Assembly: GCA_027886175.1 (NCBI GenBank)
Contig: JAJNNQ010000040.1
Span: 21,100,001-21,164,000, forward strand
DNA: 64,000 bases
Source: Phylloscopus collybita
Lineage: Eukaryota > Chordata > Aves > Passeriformes > Phylloscopidae
Direction of reading: 5' to 3'
Shown here in pieces: positions 10,657-23,511 of this stretch. A program made the position numbers and the translations under genes. The notes under the pieces are model-generated. The model was given only the letters and a program-made list of their open reading frames with translations, was not told the origin of the DNA and searched no databases. Each line of letters begins with the position of its first letter. Position 1 is the first letter of the stretch.

Positions 10657-13600
10657 CCTTGCCTCTAACTTTTTCTTATTTTTTAAGTGCTGTTTTTCCT
10701 TTGTTTAGGAAATATGGATCAGTCCTAACCTCTCTAGAGGTGTCTCCTGTACTCTTTTCCTAGAACCTGGGGACTGTTTACTTCCCTAAACATTTGGGAT
10801 ATACGGCAGTATTAGGGATTATATGGACCTACAAAACGATCCTGCCAGCTGTAGCCCTGCCTGCCAGGAGGAGTTTAAGTGCAGCTGTAGCTGGCGGTGC
10901 AATGCTCCCCCCATCACCACCCTCTCCCCAGGGCTGAGGTTAAAGAGACACGGGACAGCCCTCAGCAGTGAAACAACTGCAGCAAGAGATGATGGCTTTC
11001 CCAGAGCAAATTCCAGCCGTGGCAAGAAATTACTTGCTGAAGTAAGCTTTGCCCACAGACCAGGACACTGGAGGAGAGGACAGATCCCACAGCACAGGAA
11101 CTGGGGACGCTTCAGTGTTCCTGTGGCTTTCTTTGTACTTCAGATGTAAGGTCTAGCTAATCATGAGAGCTGCTGTTTCTTACATGCTCTAAAGCGTACA
11201 TTAGAGCACTTACTAGGGTTACTGTGTTTCCAAGATAAAAAGTAATGACCAAAATCTCTCTTAGTAATTACTGATTACTTATATACACTCTTAATCTCTG
11301 AAATCTCTTACAAGGAACAGTGACAGAGAGAAACAACTGTTTATTAGGTGGTTTAATTAAATTTAGGTACAAGTATAAATATTCAAGATTCACAAAGATA
11401 AAGATGCTTGAATATCATTCCCATTTAACTTTCTTATTTTGCTATTTTAAATTATTTTAATTAGAAGTAGGCAATCATGAGAATTCAGAGGGTTAAAGAA
11501 CAAATTCAAAAGAAATGCCTTGTATGAAACTATCTGAACTTAGTTTAATAACCTTTTTTGGATAAGTCACAAAGATTAATTACAAAACATACAGTAATTC
11601 TTTTGAAGTTCACCATTTTCATTATGATGTTGAAATGTTTTCCTGCAGCTAACCTTTGTCTAATCTATCCTGAACGTATTTATTTATTTTTTCAAATTGA
11701 AAAGGAAATTCAGGCAGTTGAATGTTAGTGCTGCTTATTAATTTCACAACACTAGTATAGACAGTAATTTATTAAACTAGAGGTATTTGGCGAACCAGTT
11801 TGAGTAAATGATTCAGCAGCTCAAATATGTCCCTAAAGCAATGATCTCATAGACAGGTTCTTTTATGTCCTAAGTTGTTGGAGTCCAGCTCTCAATGACT
11901 TGGTTTTACCACCATCACGTCATAGCTCCAAACATCTGCCTTGGGATCTCTATTTAAGGCCTCAGCAGAGAGGTGAATGGGACTGCAGTAAGGGCCAACC
12001 TCTTTGCTATGGGAAGCACTCACACTGAGGACAAGTCACTTTAGCTCTATGGCCTGAGGAGGCACCAGTGTCTGCCCCAAACTCCTTCTATGAAAAGGTC
12101 TGCAGCACTGGAATCCCACTTTCAAATAACCACCTTAGGACTTAGGATTTAAAGCAGTGTGCTAGAAATATTAATGCATTAGAAGAGTTATTCTGTGTAT
12201 CAGTACATGATCCTACCATGAAAGACTGCATTTCGATATTGAGAGTGGGTGTTCCTCTGGGCGCTGCCCTTTCTCTCTTCTTGTGAAACATGCTTCCTCC
12301 CTGTCCCCACTCTGCCCTTCCTCATGCCTTTTTGGAGGATGAAAAAGGAAGTGGCACTATGTCCACAGACCCCACAGGGACTTCCTAATCATCCTTCTAC
12401 CCCTTCAGCATGCAGCATTTCACCTCCACCTTCTCCTTGCTCAATAAAAGGCAATTGGTTCCACCCTGCACTGGAATTTCCCACAGCACCTTGGCAATTA
12501 AGGCACATGTAAACTAAGGAGTGCAAACCCCTACCCACTACTGAGGAAAAAGGGTGAATTTATGAGGTGGCACAAGACAAACACCTAAGGGTGACTAAGA
12601 CGATACAGAAAATCTAAGGAGGCAGGAATTTCAGAAAGAAGATGCAGGGAAAATGGTAGAAGCAATGAAAATTAATTGGTGGAAGAAGACTGGATGGATA
12701 AAACAAATAGGTACAGAAGAAGCAGAGGCAAGGCCACATAATGGAGAGACAATAAGTGGAAATACAGCTAAGGGTAAAAAAAAGGCAAGGGACATTGCAG
12801 TGAGAAGAGAATGGGGAATGATTGAAGGAGGTACGGAAGGAGAACGATAAATTAAACTGGAAAACCAGAAAAAAATAAAAAATATGAAGTAAGCATTAAG
12901 TTTATTAAAATTAAAATTATGAGATAAAAATAAAACGGGTGTGAAAAAGATATGCAAAAACTTAGTCTTGAATTTCATACCCTGCAAGCAAGTATTTTTG
13001 GGAATATTTTAACAATGTAACTGTAAATGCACTTTTCAGACCACTGTTCCTCAGTATCACACATATTAGTAAAAACTTGTGTGTAGAGATAATGCCCACT
13101 ATACTAACTATTGTAAAGACGAACAATCTAAATCATTAAAAGCCATGAATTTACAATCATTACATTCTCCCTCCATTTCTCATTCCTTTCTTTTTTTATG
13201 AACTTGAATGCAGACTTCCATTAAGCTCATGAGGAAAATGGAGCTGAATTTGCAGTAGTCTGCCTGGAATGGCTCCCAACACCACTTAGTTCAATAGTCA
13301 GCAAGACCTTAAATGGGGCTTTTTGTAGAGTTTCCATAAATAGCCAGCTCAGATTCAGAAAGGTCTGAACACCCCAAATTCATATGAAGTCAGTAAAAAG
13401 AGTGTCTATTAAATTGCTCTCCATATTTTCCCCCTTTATCTTGTATCAGAAGAATTTCCTCTATCATTAAAAAAATCTCCAGACAAAAACAAAGGTTGGG
13501 TTTTTTTTTTTTTCCTGAGTTATAATAACTAAATAACTTTGTATTATTGACACAGACATTTCAAAAGACAAGAAGAATCATTATGATGTCTCCAGTGATG

Positions 13601-14710
13601 GTTATTGATGACAGTCTCTTGAAGCTGTAATATTGTTCTTTATTTCTTTACTCTCAGTAAAGTAATTTATCTGTTGGGGATCTTTTTTCTGGCAGCTGTT
13701 AGTACTTAAGCTCCTGAAAGCACAGCTAAAAGAGCATAACAGAATCTTAAGATGTCATCAGCTTAACTGTAACATTGGATCTCAGGACAGGTTACTGATT
13801 TCAACCAGTACTTATATTGCAATCAGCAATGGAAATAATTTGAAACTGCTCTGCCTACACAAGCAGAGTGATTCCCCCTGAGGTTAAGGGAAAGGTTCCC
13901 ACTGACTTCACAGGCTTTGGATTAAGCTGTGAATAAGGATCTGCGCAGGGTGAATACTGGTGACAGAATCTGGGGCTCTGCCAGATAAACACAGAAAGAG
14001 ATGGGGAATTTCAGAATGCTTTGTTCCTGGAAGAGAGGAGACTTTCTATCCTTTGTTTTTTAGCTCTAATTATCCCCCATCCGAAAGAAGGTCAGGAGGA
14101 AAGAAACAGGAGAAAAGACTGAATTTTTATTTTGCTCTTGAATGTTCAACAGAATGTGAGTACACTTGTGAGAAATGTTTTGTTTTAAACACTCTTTAAA
14201 CACTAACAGTGACAACAATCAAAATATAGGAAGTTATGATCTAGTCAGTGGTGTTAGAATCCATGGACAATTCTTATAAACAAGGTTTTGGGTTAAATGT
14301 CAGAGTGTACACTGGAGAATTCCATTCCCCATCAGCATCTAGTCAGTACTTGTTTGGAAATACTCTGACAGTAAGTACTGAGACATCCTCTTTGATACAA
14401 TATCCAATATTACCCCTCCCTTTTATCCATTTTGGGGATATTAAGGGCCAAGGAATATCCCTTTATTGAATGCTCCATTTTAATGAGATTATAGTAAGAC
14501 ATCCTTCTAAAAGCTGGTTTTGTGTGGGGACACAGAAAAAAAATTCCAATTTATATTGACCAATGTTTCTCTTAATTTTCCGTTGGTTTTTATTTTTTTG
14601 AATAATCTGTGTTAATGTTTCCTGAAATTGTTACAAAAAGGGGACCAGCACCTTGAAAGTAATCTCTATACTAGGCCGGAATTAAACATACTGACTTATT
14701 TTCAAAAACA

Positions 14711-14821
14711 TGGAGATGTGGCATTTAGGGACATGGTCTAGTGATGGGCATGGCAGTGCTGGTTTAACAACTGGACTTGATCTTAGAGGTCTTTTCCAAT
14801 CAAAGTGATTTTCTGATTCTG
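14711..14821 (+). mobile_element. CR1 LINE 3'-end fragment
   Basis: The segment has the typical avian CR1 3' end in sense orientation: a GGACATGGT block, GATGGGCATGGCAGTGCTGG, then GGACTTGATCTTAGAGGTC and TTTTCCAA, closing with a degenerate GATTCTG tail. It is heavily 5'-truncated, as is usual for CR1, and has no coding capacity. Confidence 0.9.
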
Positions 14822-17372
14822 TAGGCTGGCTATGTATTAAAATAATCATATTAGGCATTCCAAGCTCTTAAATTTTGTATTCTTTAGACCATCAATGAAT
14901 TTTTGTCTCAACCATGTTCTGCTCAAGCCAATTTTCAGCAAAATTTCAGCAAATGTGGGCACTGTATCAGATTTGAATTTATTATATTAATGTGATACAC
15001 TGGTGTTTTTAAGAAATAATAAATAGATAATTTTTGCTAGAAAGCCAGGTTTCAACAGAAAGTGGTACAGGGAAACAATGAATTTGAAGACTGTGAATTT
15101 TTCAGTGCAGAGAAAAGCATTTGTCCTTTTCTGAGCCAGAAAGCACATTCATCTTTCCCAGTGTCAGCAAAAACATGCAATTTACACATTACTGTCTAAG
15201 CTTCTGAAAAAAATGTGGCCCTTGAGGCTTTCTTCTCCAGAAAATACAAAGTTAAGCTTCCCACCATTTATTTTTTTTTATTTACTGGGAATAACTTAAA
15301 AGAAGATAGGAAACACAATTAAATAATCCCTTGACTGTAACCCACTTGCTACACCCCAATCCCAGACTTAGCAGGAAAATAATTTGGTGATACCGTAAGG
15401 TTGCCTTATCATGGCATGCCTAACAAAATCTTTACAATTAGATTATTAAAGCATGGGGACAAATTCAGTTCCATTTTAGTTAATAATGCAAAAGTATTTG
15501 CAGGTAAGTTGGATGCAAGCTTTTGTATTCTACTTGTTGAAATGAGATTTGACGACACTGCATGTCCTCTGATTTGGGTTTCTTTTAGCATGGAATAGTT
15601 TTGGTTTTTTTACTTTAAATTCATAGTAGATTTGAATGCCTGAGCTTCTGAGTTCATTTTCCCTTGAGTTCCTTGGCAACTCACCAAGCCTTTTCTACTT
15701 GCCTTGCATAAGAAACAGCAAGACCCTGTGAGTATTATATGTGTATGTGCATAGGATATATGTGAATATATTTTGGTCATAACACACATTTTCTCTGAAG
15801 AGGAACTCTTTTGTACATATATATGTGTATGTGTGTATTGAGTAACAACTAATAATACCTAATTAATCCTTTGTCTATGCAGGGACTGAAAGAAACTGAG
15901 AAGTCATAGATGCACACTATAAAGAAGTGCTGTATTCTGAAAATAACATGAAAAGACAATCATCTTGCTAATATGTGTTTTGCTCAAGTAAAATATTACC
16001 TTAATAAAGGAGCTAAGAATCCACTTGTGTCTGTACAGATGCAAATATATTCTAGTTTGTTTGCTCTAGCTTATGATAGAATTACTCATTTAAATTACAG
16101 ATGTAATAAAAACCTAGTCTTGCACAGCCCAGTGAGTAAAATCACCAAGACAACTGTTAAGGTACAGAATCCAAGTGAGAGTAACAGTGTCTAACCAATA
16201 ATCTATGTTCCTTCAGCTAATGCTTTATCTATGTATATCTCCTTGTATTTCAAGCTGCCTAAACCATGGAAAATGTAGAATGATTAAAATCATTCTTCTC
16301 GCAGCCATGAAACAGTAAAATTTCAAAATTGTTTTCTGTTTGACAGATGCAGGACTCACTCCCAACGGTGTTGATATCCAACAGTGAAAGAAATGGTCTG
16401 GGAAAATTTTGATACCTACAGTATGGTCTTATCTCCAACACTCCTCTTCACAAAACCTTCCTCCCGTGACCCTCACTGCACTGTGGAGACCCCAGTCCTG
16501 CAGCCTCCTTCACGTCGCAATTAACAGCACTCTTCCCTGTGGTGTGTAGGGCAATGCAACCTTAAATCCTCCTTTTCTCCCATTCTACTTTCCTCTTTGT
16601 TGGAGCAAGTGATTTCCCATACTGTCTTTTTTTTCAGACCACAGCATCTCTTTTCCTTCACACACTTTCTGTCCCAGCCTGCCTCACTGCCTCCTCAGAC
16701 TCTGCAGGTAGATCTCTTAAATGCAGGAGGCAAGCTGGCACAAGCCAGCTGAAAGAAAGGTAACTGGCAGAACATAACCAATCTGTGGGCTGTTCTTAGA
16801 GAAGGCTGTATTAATCTGGTTTATTAAACCCACATAGAAAATCCTTCATTCTTGCTCTGAGACCTGTGGGGTAACTTATTTCACACCCATGCAAGGGAGC
16901 ACTCAGCACCCATGCTCAGACATTTAAGAGCAGTAGCTGCTAGGGGAAGGAGGAACAGAAGAGAAAATAGGAGGGGATGTTGCCTGGGACATGGCTGGAG
17001 ATACACTCTTGGGAGGAGGTGCTCCAACAATGAAGGAGTTATGGCTTTGAAGGATTTTAGCTATGGACAGCCTATGTCAGAGCAAGGACACCCCAGAGGG
17101 ACTCACACTGGGGCAGAGGACAGCAAGTGGAGTAGAGGAGAAAGAGTAAACAAGGGGCGTCAGAAAGTAACCATTATTCACCAATGCCAGTTTCATGCAG
17201 TATGCCTCATTGTAGAGTCTGGGACAGTATCAGGTGGTGAAAATAAGGAAAGCTGAAACCAGGAGGAGTAGAGAAATGATATTCGACTGAAGGTGAACCT
17301 AGGAAAGAGGAAGGAAAATAAATTGTTAAATCAATTATTAGAAGCTTATGTTAACAAGCAATGAAAAAAAAA
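14822..17372. other. Intergenic DNA between two CR1 fragments
   Basis: No supported gene. A TA/TG-rich stretch lies at about 15737-15840. A moderately GC-richer, pyrimidine-rich block sits at about 16440-16720, and a purine-rich block with a 114-residue open frame at 16912-17256 has no recognised homology. Confidence 0.6.
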
Positions 17373-18012
17373 TTGAATGGTTTGATTTGGAAGAGATCTT
17401 AAAGAGTTCCAGCCCCATTGCCTTGGGCAGGAACACCTTTCACTAGATCAAGTTGCTCAAAACCCCATCTAGCCTGACCTTGAACACTTTCAGGGATATC
17501 CACAACTTCTCTGGGCAACCTGGTCTAGTGCCTCACCATTCTCACAGTAAAAAATTTCTTCCAAATATCTAACCTAAATCTGCCTGCTTTCAGTTTAAAG
17601 CCATCACTCCTTGTTCTAAGCTCTTGTAAAACTCTCCAGCTGTCTTGTAGCTCCCTTTAGGTATTTGAAGGTTGCTGTAAGGTCTCCCTAGAGCCTTCTC
17701 CAGGCAGAACAATCTCAACTCTCTTCACAGGAGAGGTGCTCCAGCTCCTTGACTATCTTCATTATCCTCCTCTGGACTTGTCCAACAGGTCCATGTCCTC
17801 CTTATGTTGAGGGCCCCAGAGCTGGATGCAGCACTGCAGTGAGGTCTCACCAGAGCAGAGCAGAGGGCAGAATCCCCTCCCTCACCCTGCTGGCCACGCT
17901 GCTTTGGGTGCAGCCCAGGACACAATTGGTTTTCTGGGCTGCAAGTTCACATTGCCAGGTCACACTGAGCTTCTCATCCACCAACAAAGCCCTTCTCAGA
18001 GCGGCTCTCAAT
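17373..18012 (-). mobile_element. CR1 LINE fragment, antisense, about 640 bp
   Basis: Read on the plus strand, this is the reverse complement of an avian CR1 3' region: GAATGGTTTGATTTGG, the CTTCTCTGGGCAACCTGGT block, GGAGAGGTGCTCCAGC, CAGAGCTGGATGCAGCA, TGGCCACGCTGCTTTGGGTG and TTTTCTGGGCTGCAAG. The 3' end is at the left and the 5' truncation at about 18012. Substitutions and small deletions show an old copy. The open frames inside it (17725-18071) are not functional genes; they overlie decayed LINE sequence. Confidence 0.95.
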
Positions 18013-21000
18013 TTGGCACTGTTTTGTCTGTGACAGCTTTGGAGTCCTCTTTTATTTATAAGCTGCTGTAAGCATTTCCTTACATCTTACCCTGCTACTT
18101 CTCATATACAAGAATGCTCTTCCCTATTTTGGAATAAGCCCAAGCATTTTTCAAAAAGTTTCAGGTACAATTGTGACCTTAACTAAATCTACCAAATAGA
18201 AATTCCAGCAGTGGCTAAATCACTATTGGTTTTGTTAACTGTGTGCATGCTGCCAATAAACATTTTGAATTTCACATACTAAGAAAACAAGCAAAATCTT
18301 CCATGCAAGCTGAGGCTCATTTTCATGAAAAGCCAGTTACATTTATATGTACATATATAAGTATCTAAACTCAAACTCCTATTATGCAGCTGGCATTATC
18401 ATGTTTATTGGCCATTTTTCAAAATAATGAGAAGCATTTTTATCCAGTATGGCACTTTGAATATAAGATGGTGAAGTGTGAAGTGAATAATTAAATTCAG
18501 TACTAAGGAACTTGACATATAACTCTTGACATACCCTGTTATGAGCTTCAAGATAGGAAAATGCAATTTCCTGGTACAAAGTCTTATTTTAGGCTTAATC
18601 TAATCAGAATGATCATAAACCAATGATTCACAAGTTCTGTGTACACCCTTATTATGATATTGTTTTTAGTCACAGAGTTTATTGTTCTTAGAGTCACATA
18701 GCTCCTTTTACTCCAGGAGAAACTATTCTAGAGTGGTTGATAGTCTATGGTTTGCCAGTATTTCTTCAGAAGACCCTTTCAGTAGCCAAGGGCAGTTTAT
18801 GTTGTCTGCACAGAAATAAAGTGACCAAACTTCCCTCAAATGGCCACCAAATGACTGAAGGAAAACTTTCTTGTAATGGTTGTCATGACTCTTTATAATA
18901 TTTGTTAGTTTGTCATCCACTTCTACTCTTTCCTTTAAAGAATTACCAAAAAAGAGAACAGACCACAAATTAATTCAATCACAGCAAGCAAAGGATGGAA
19001 ACAGACCCCACACAACTGCTGTATTTCCTTTCTCTCTGAAGAATGATACTGGCATCTAAACAAAGAAAATTTGAGGAGAAGAAGGAATCTGGCTTTCATT
19101 TTTGGAAAGTATAATGGTAAGCCAACAATACGTCTGTGGAGACAACAACATATCCATCTCCACAATGGCTTTGGCAGAAATCCTTTGGTCTCAATTTCCT
19201 ATTTCACAGTTTCAAAATTCAAGGTACAAATGCTCTCTCCACCTCGTTCAATCTCCCTCCCCCTCTCCTAAACAGTGAATGAAGTCTCAGTCTTCAGGAA
19301 CACTTCCCTAAAAGAAGTTATGCATCGTTCAGAAAGTGCTCTTCTGGCTTCATTCCCCTCACTGCTCCTAGGAATCTGAATGGTTTTCTGAGCTGTTCTA
19401 TCACAATCAAACCCACTTGTTTTCACGTTAGCCCAGCACCAGCTCACTTAGATGCCAAGTGGGTTTTCATCCAATCCTTCATGGAATTATATCCACCTTC
19501 CTGACTAGAGTCTGCTGCTGCAATTACATGAGGCAGGGGTTGTAAACAGGGCTTAACTCTTCATCCTACCTCTCTTTCTGATACTGAATCTCACTTTCTC
19601 CTTCAGTTGGAATGCATACTGCTTAATCTTTCTCTCTACCAAGTGCCTCTGAAACACGTTGGTTATAGGTTTTGCACTGCATGCGGCAGACCTGCCACAT
19701 TTACTGAAAGCTGCACAGGACATAGCTGTTGGACTCCATGATAGGATCTCAAGACAGCCCAAACTTCCACGGTGGGTCTGGGAGTGAGTGTACTGAACAT
19801 TCCAATAAGACCTTCTACCCATAGTGACATTTGCAAACACAAGCTACATCCTGATGACTCCGAAGACAGGTTGTTGGATCTTGTAGATAAATTAGAAAAA
19901 GAATGAAGCATTTGAAAATTCTTTGACCAAATTCATTCTTTATGATACAGGCATCATAAAGTCACCCTAGGACACTAAGCTTGCTTGCTTTGAGCAATGG
20001 TGCAATCTTCAATTTCTTCCTCCAGGTTTTCAGGCCTGAGACAGCCTGGACAAGACGAGAAGTTAAGATGCTCCCTTTTTGCCTTCCAGCCACAGCCTCC
20101 TTAAGAAACCCCACAGCACAAAGCGCTATTGGAAATCAGATAATCTTTCTTTTACATACGCATCTGTATGATCAAAATTTCAGATTTTTTTTTTTCCCCA
20201 GTATCTGAAAGCATTAATGGGACACTCACTGTCTTTACTCTCTACAAGTCTTTCCAAGGGTAATGGGATGGCACGCATGTGCATACAATCTTCCACTCTG
20301 TGGTTTAAGAAATTAGAGCTACCTTATTTGAATGAAAGTCTATTACTCTTCCTTCTAGGCTAGACTATTGGTATTGTCTTTATCTTGAGATTAATTTTCT
20401 TGACTGTTGCTCCAGTCTAGGTGACTTGCAGCAGAGCCTCTAAAACTTTTGGGCTTCCTTCCAAAGTATTTTTTGCTTTGTCAGATGACAAATTAGCACA
20501 TGGGAATAGAAAATTTACTTGACTTTATCCTGTCACAGCAAGAAATTATTTTTCTGTTTTCTCTGTTGTGTGCCAAGATTCTGCCCTCTATCTGGATGTA
20601 TTTGTCAGCAGGACCCAAAGTTTACAACACAACCCTCCCCTTGGTATGAGCGACAGAACGCATCTGAGTGTGGTAAGGATGAGCATTTCTATCTTGTCTT
20701 TTACCAACTGTATCAGCAAGAACCCTCCCTCCAACTTTAATTGGAGATAAATTAATGATATAGTGGAGAAATATCTCAGGTTTCCATTATGCAAAGTGCT
20801 AGCCTGTTAATAGTCAGGTTTCCAGCTGAAGGATGGTGGAACCAACATGCAAACAATTAGAGACCACATTTTCCCACTGAGCAGACATACATCTAATAAA
20901 ATGTGTGAAATATAGCAAGGCTGAGATAGGAAGGCTTGCCTCTGAGGCCTTTTTTGAGGACTATAAACCTGTAACACAAATAGTTTTCTCTGCAATAAAT

Positions 21001-21217
21001 GTAAATACCGTTGAAATTGAAAGACAGAGTGAAAATATGCCAGAATAAACCTAATTGTTTTTTGATGGATACTTCCAGACTGTTTCCTCTCTGCTACATT
21101 GTATTTCCAGCAGAATTCTGGAAAGCTGGCGTTCTCAACCACCCCTTTGTTCATAAAAAAATTCTTTGCCAATACATCACTGTTTAGAATTAGAATTTAG
21201 GTTTTTAATTCTCCCCT

Positions 21218-21245
21218 AAAATGGCCCTATGTGATGGGCCATTTT
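21218..21245. repeat. Perfect 10-bp inverted repeat with 8-nt loop
   Basis: AAAATGGCCC at 21218-21227 pairs exactly with GGGCCATTTT at 21236-21245; the loop is TATGTGAT. On the plus strand the stem is followed by more T residues, which looks like a bacterial-type terminator but has no such meaning in a nuclear vertebrate genome. Confidence 0.85.
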
Positions 21246-22465
21246 TTATTTACTGACATTACAGAGCTGTGTGAAACAATTCATAAGGTGCATTTCACTA
21301 TTCAAGCACCAAACTCTTAAAGATGACAGTATTTCACTTTGCAACAGATTAAAATATATTTGTCAAATATAACTCTTGCAAGGAAGTAGCTATCATTTTC
21401 TGTCCATATTTGGAGCCTTCCTTGACTTTCTTTCTCCTGATTGCTCCAAGGCAATCCTTATGGCATTTGTGCTCTTTCCCTGTTGCACGTGAAAATTTTT
21501 TCACTATTGGGACTGCCCGGTGCAGTCTATTTCATAGATGCACTTATTGCTTGGTTTCCATTAGAAATATAATTTATGGAGAACAGAACAATATTTGATT
21601 ATTTCATTGATTTCATTGCACTCCACTGGACACATAGGATCCATGTGCATGTCTTGGTTTTCGTTCAGTTCTTTGTTTTATTGTAAAAGACATTTATTTT
21701 GGCTAGATGCAACTATCAATCTATACCAGTTCATTTATTTGGCAGCTGCAAATTAAAAATACTACACAGTATTATTCATTAAGATTTGATGGGGAAAAAA
21801 GAAAAGAAGGAGGGAAATTATTAAATATAAAGATAATTCCAAAGGTAAAGAACACTCAAAAGGAGAAAAAGAAAAAAAAAAAGAGATTGTTGCATGTTGT
21901 CAACTGAGACAACAGGTGAATCATACCCTAGCCTCACATGCTAATGCTGAAATAATATATTAGCTCCCTCCAGATGCTAGTAAAAAAGCCTATTGATACT
22001 TCTAAAAGGTATTACATTGATGTAACTGCTTACACAGTTTTGCCAAAACCAGAAATCATACAAATACAAAACTAAGGTGTCACTGAATGCTATTACCAAA
22101 TACTATCTCAACTACACGAGTCAGCTACTGAATTACTGAATTTGTTGTAGCAATTAGTCAATAAAATCCAGAGCCAGGACTACAGATACACTGTTCCTCT
22201 CAATATTAAGCTGTATGTAAAGTGAGGGTATTTGAAAGAGAAGGCTGTGCTATTCTCTGTCATTAACAAGGATTGTTAGAGCCCTCAGCACCATGATTTA
22301 ATTAAATGAAGACAAACAGGCAGTCCCACAATAGGAAGGGACTTAAGGAGCAGCATAGAGGCAGTTTTAAGGAAGGACTTCTTTTTCTTGCCTAATTTAC
22401 TATTTCCAGTTATTGTTTACAAATCTTTCACGTCAGAGTACTGCCATTAGTGAAAGTATTTGTGT

Positions 22466-22498
22466 TTACTGCTTTTTAGTTTCCTCAGAAACTAACAC
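22466..22498. repeat. 33-bp dispersed repeat with internal palindrome, copy 1
   Basis: This 33-mer is repeated exactly at 23479-23511, about 1 kb away in direct orientation. Its core (22476-22495) is an inverted repeat with arms TTAGTTTC and GAAACTAA around the loop CTCA. A nearby CTTCTCTAG occurs downstream of this copy and upstream of the other. Confidence 0.9.
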
Positions 22499-23478
22499 GT
22501 TATTTATCTTCTCTAGAACTAATAACTATAGCGCTAATATGCTGGTTATAAAGAGATGGCTGCAGTCTAGACAAAGCCAGTTTAAATCCAACTCTAGTTC
22601 AAAGGACAGCAAATAAAGGCTAACAGTGCAACTCAGAGAATCAGGCTACACTGAAAAGCGAAGCAGGTCTTTAAACAGCCTTAATAAGTACAACCAAGAA
22701 CTCTTAACGCTTAGCAGAAATATGGGCAGACTGATTTGTTTGGTTGGTTTGTTGGGGTTTTTATTTTACTAAAATCTTCTATCTTCCCCATTTCTTCAGC
22801 TAACAGTCAAATTATCATTCAAATTATTATTAATTAAAATCCATCTTTTCTCATTTAAAAAAATCTTTTGCACTAGAATTAATTATGTTCCATGCCTGAC
22901 AGGTATTCAGGCACCTCTTGCAGACTGGATACAGCTTCAGCAAAATTTCCAGATTCAAACTTCATTGCTGATGGCACCAATATTACCTGGAACTGAAGAT
23001 TAAAAACGTACTTTGAGAAATTTCACCTTTCTGGGATACAGCTAGCTGTGACAGCTTCTACCTCTATATAGACAGGCAAACTAGAAGGCAGAGGAAAATA
23101 TAGTGCAGCTTGTCACAGGAATACACTGTGTGAAATTTGCTACATTGGCTCACTTGGCTTCAGTGAATCTGCGGGGAATTTTGGCTGCATTGTGTTTGAA
23201 AATTGTGTTTGCATTTAGCCATAGTGTATCCATATGATAAGGAAATTATAATTACTGGTTTAGCTCAAGTTCCACATCAGTATTGAAATACAAAAGCTCA
23301 TAAATTCTCTTTTTCCTTCAAGATACAGTTATTTTAAAAGAACCTCATCTGAAGTGCAGGAAATTCACAAGAAAATTTTACTTTTAAAATACTTTAATAT
23401 TAAAAAACCCCGCTTGTTATGTTTCTGTTAGAGAGATCTACTACAGAAGTATAGCTGATACCGAATACTTCTCTAGTA

Positions 23479-23511
23479 TTACTGCTTTTTAGTTTCCTCA
23501 GAAACTAACAC
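23479..23511. repeat. 33-bp dispersed repeat with internal palindrome, copy 2
   Basis: Exact match to 22466-22498; with one mismatch the similarity runs a few bases further. The palindromic core lies at 23489-23508. No terminal inverted repeats or target duplications around either copy identify a known transposon. Confidence 0.9.

Larger units (their letters stand above)
2441..14710. other. Intergenic DNA without a supported gene
   Basis: About 12 kb between the CpG island and the first CR1 fragment. Open frames are short, unsupported by splice sites and unlike any family I recognise. What can be seen: a 12-bp-arm inverted repeat at 5025-5064, a 16-bp palindrome with a local duplication at 7319-7385, a pyrimidine-rich stretch at about 10218-10298, an A-rich low-complexity tract at 10611-10656, a somewhat GC-richer block at about 10825-11110 with a 108-residue open frame of no recognised family, and a purine-rich stretch at about 12600-12850. 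Distal enhancers of ADGRG6 or VTA1 could lie here but cannot be called from one sequence. Confidence 0.6.

Noticed and set aside
10823..11149. 108-codon frame in a GC-richer block
   Set aside because: No family features or splice sites; could be an old repeat but I cannot name one.
17725..18071. Overlapping open frames of 66 to 94 codons
   Set aside because: They lie in an antisense CR1 fragment.
21218..21252. Rho-independent-like terminator (stem plus T run)
   Set aside because: Bacterial terminators are not meaningful in a vertebrate nuclear genome.
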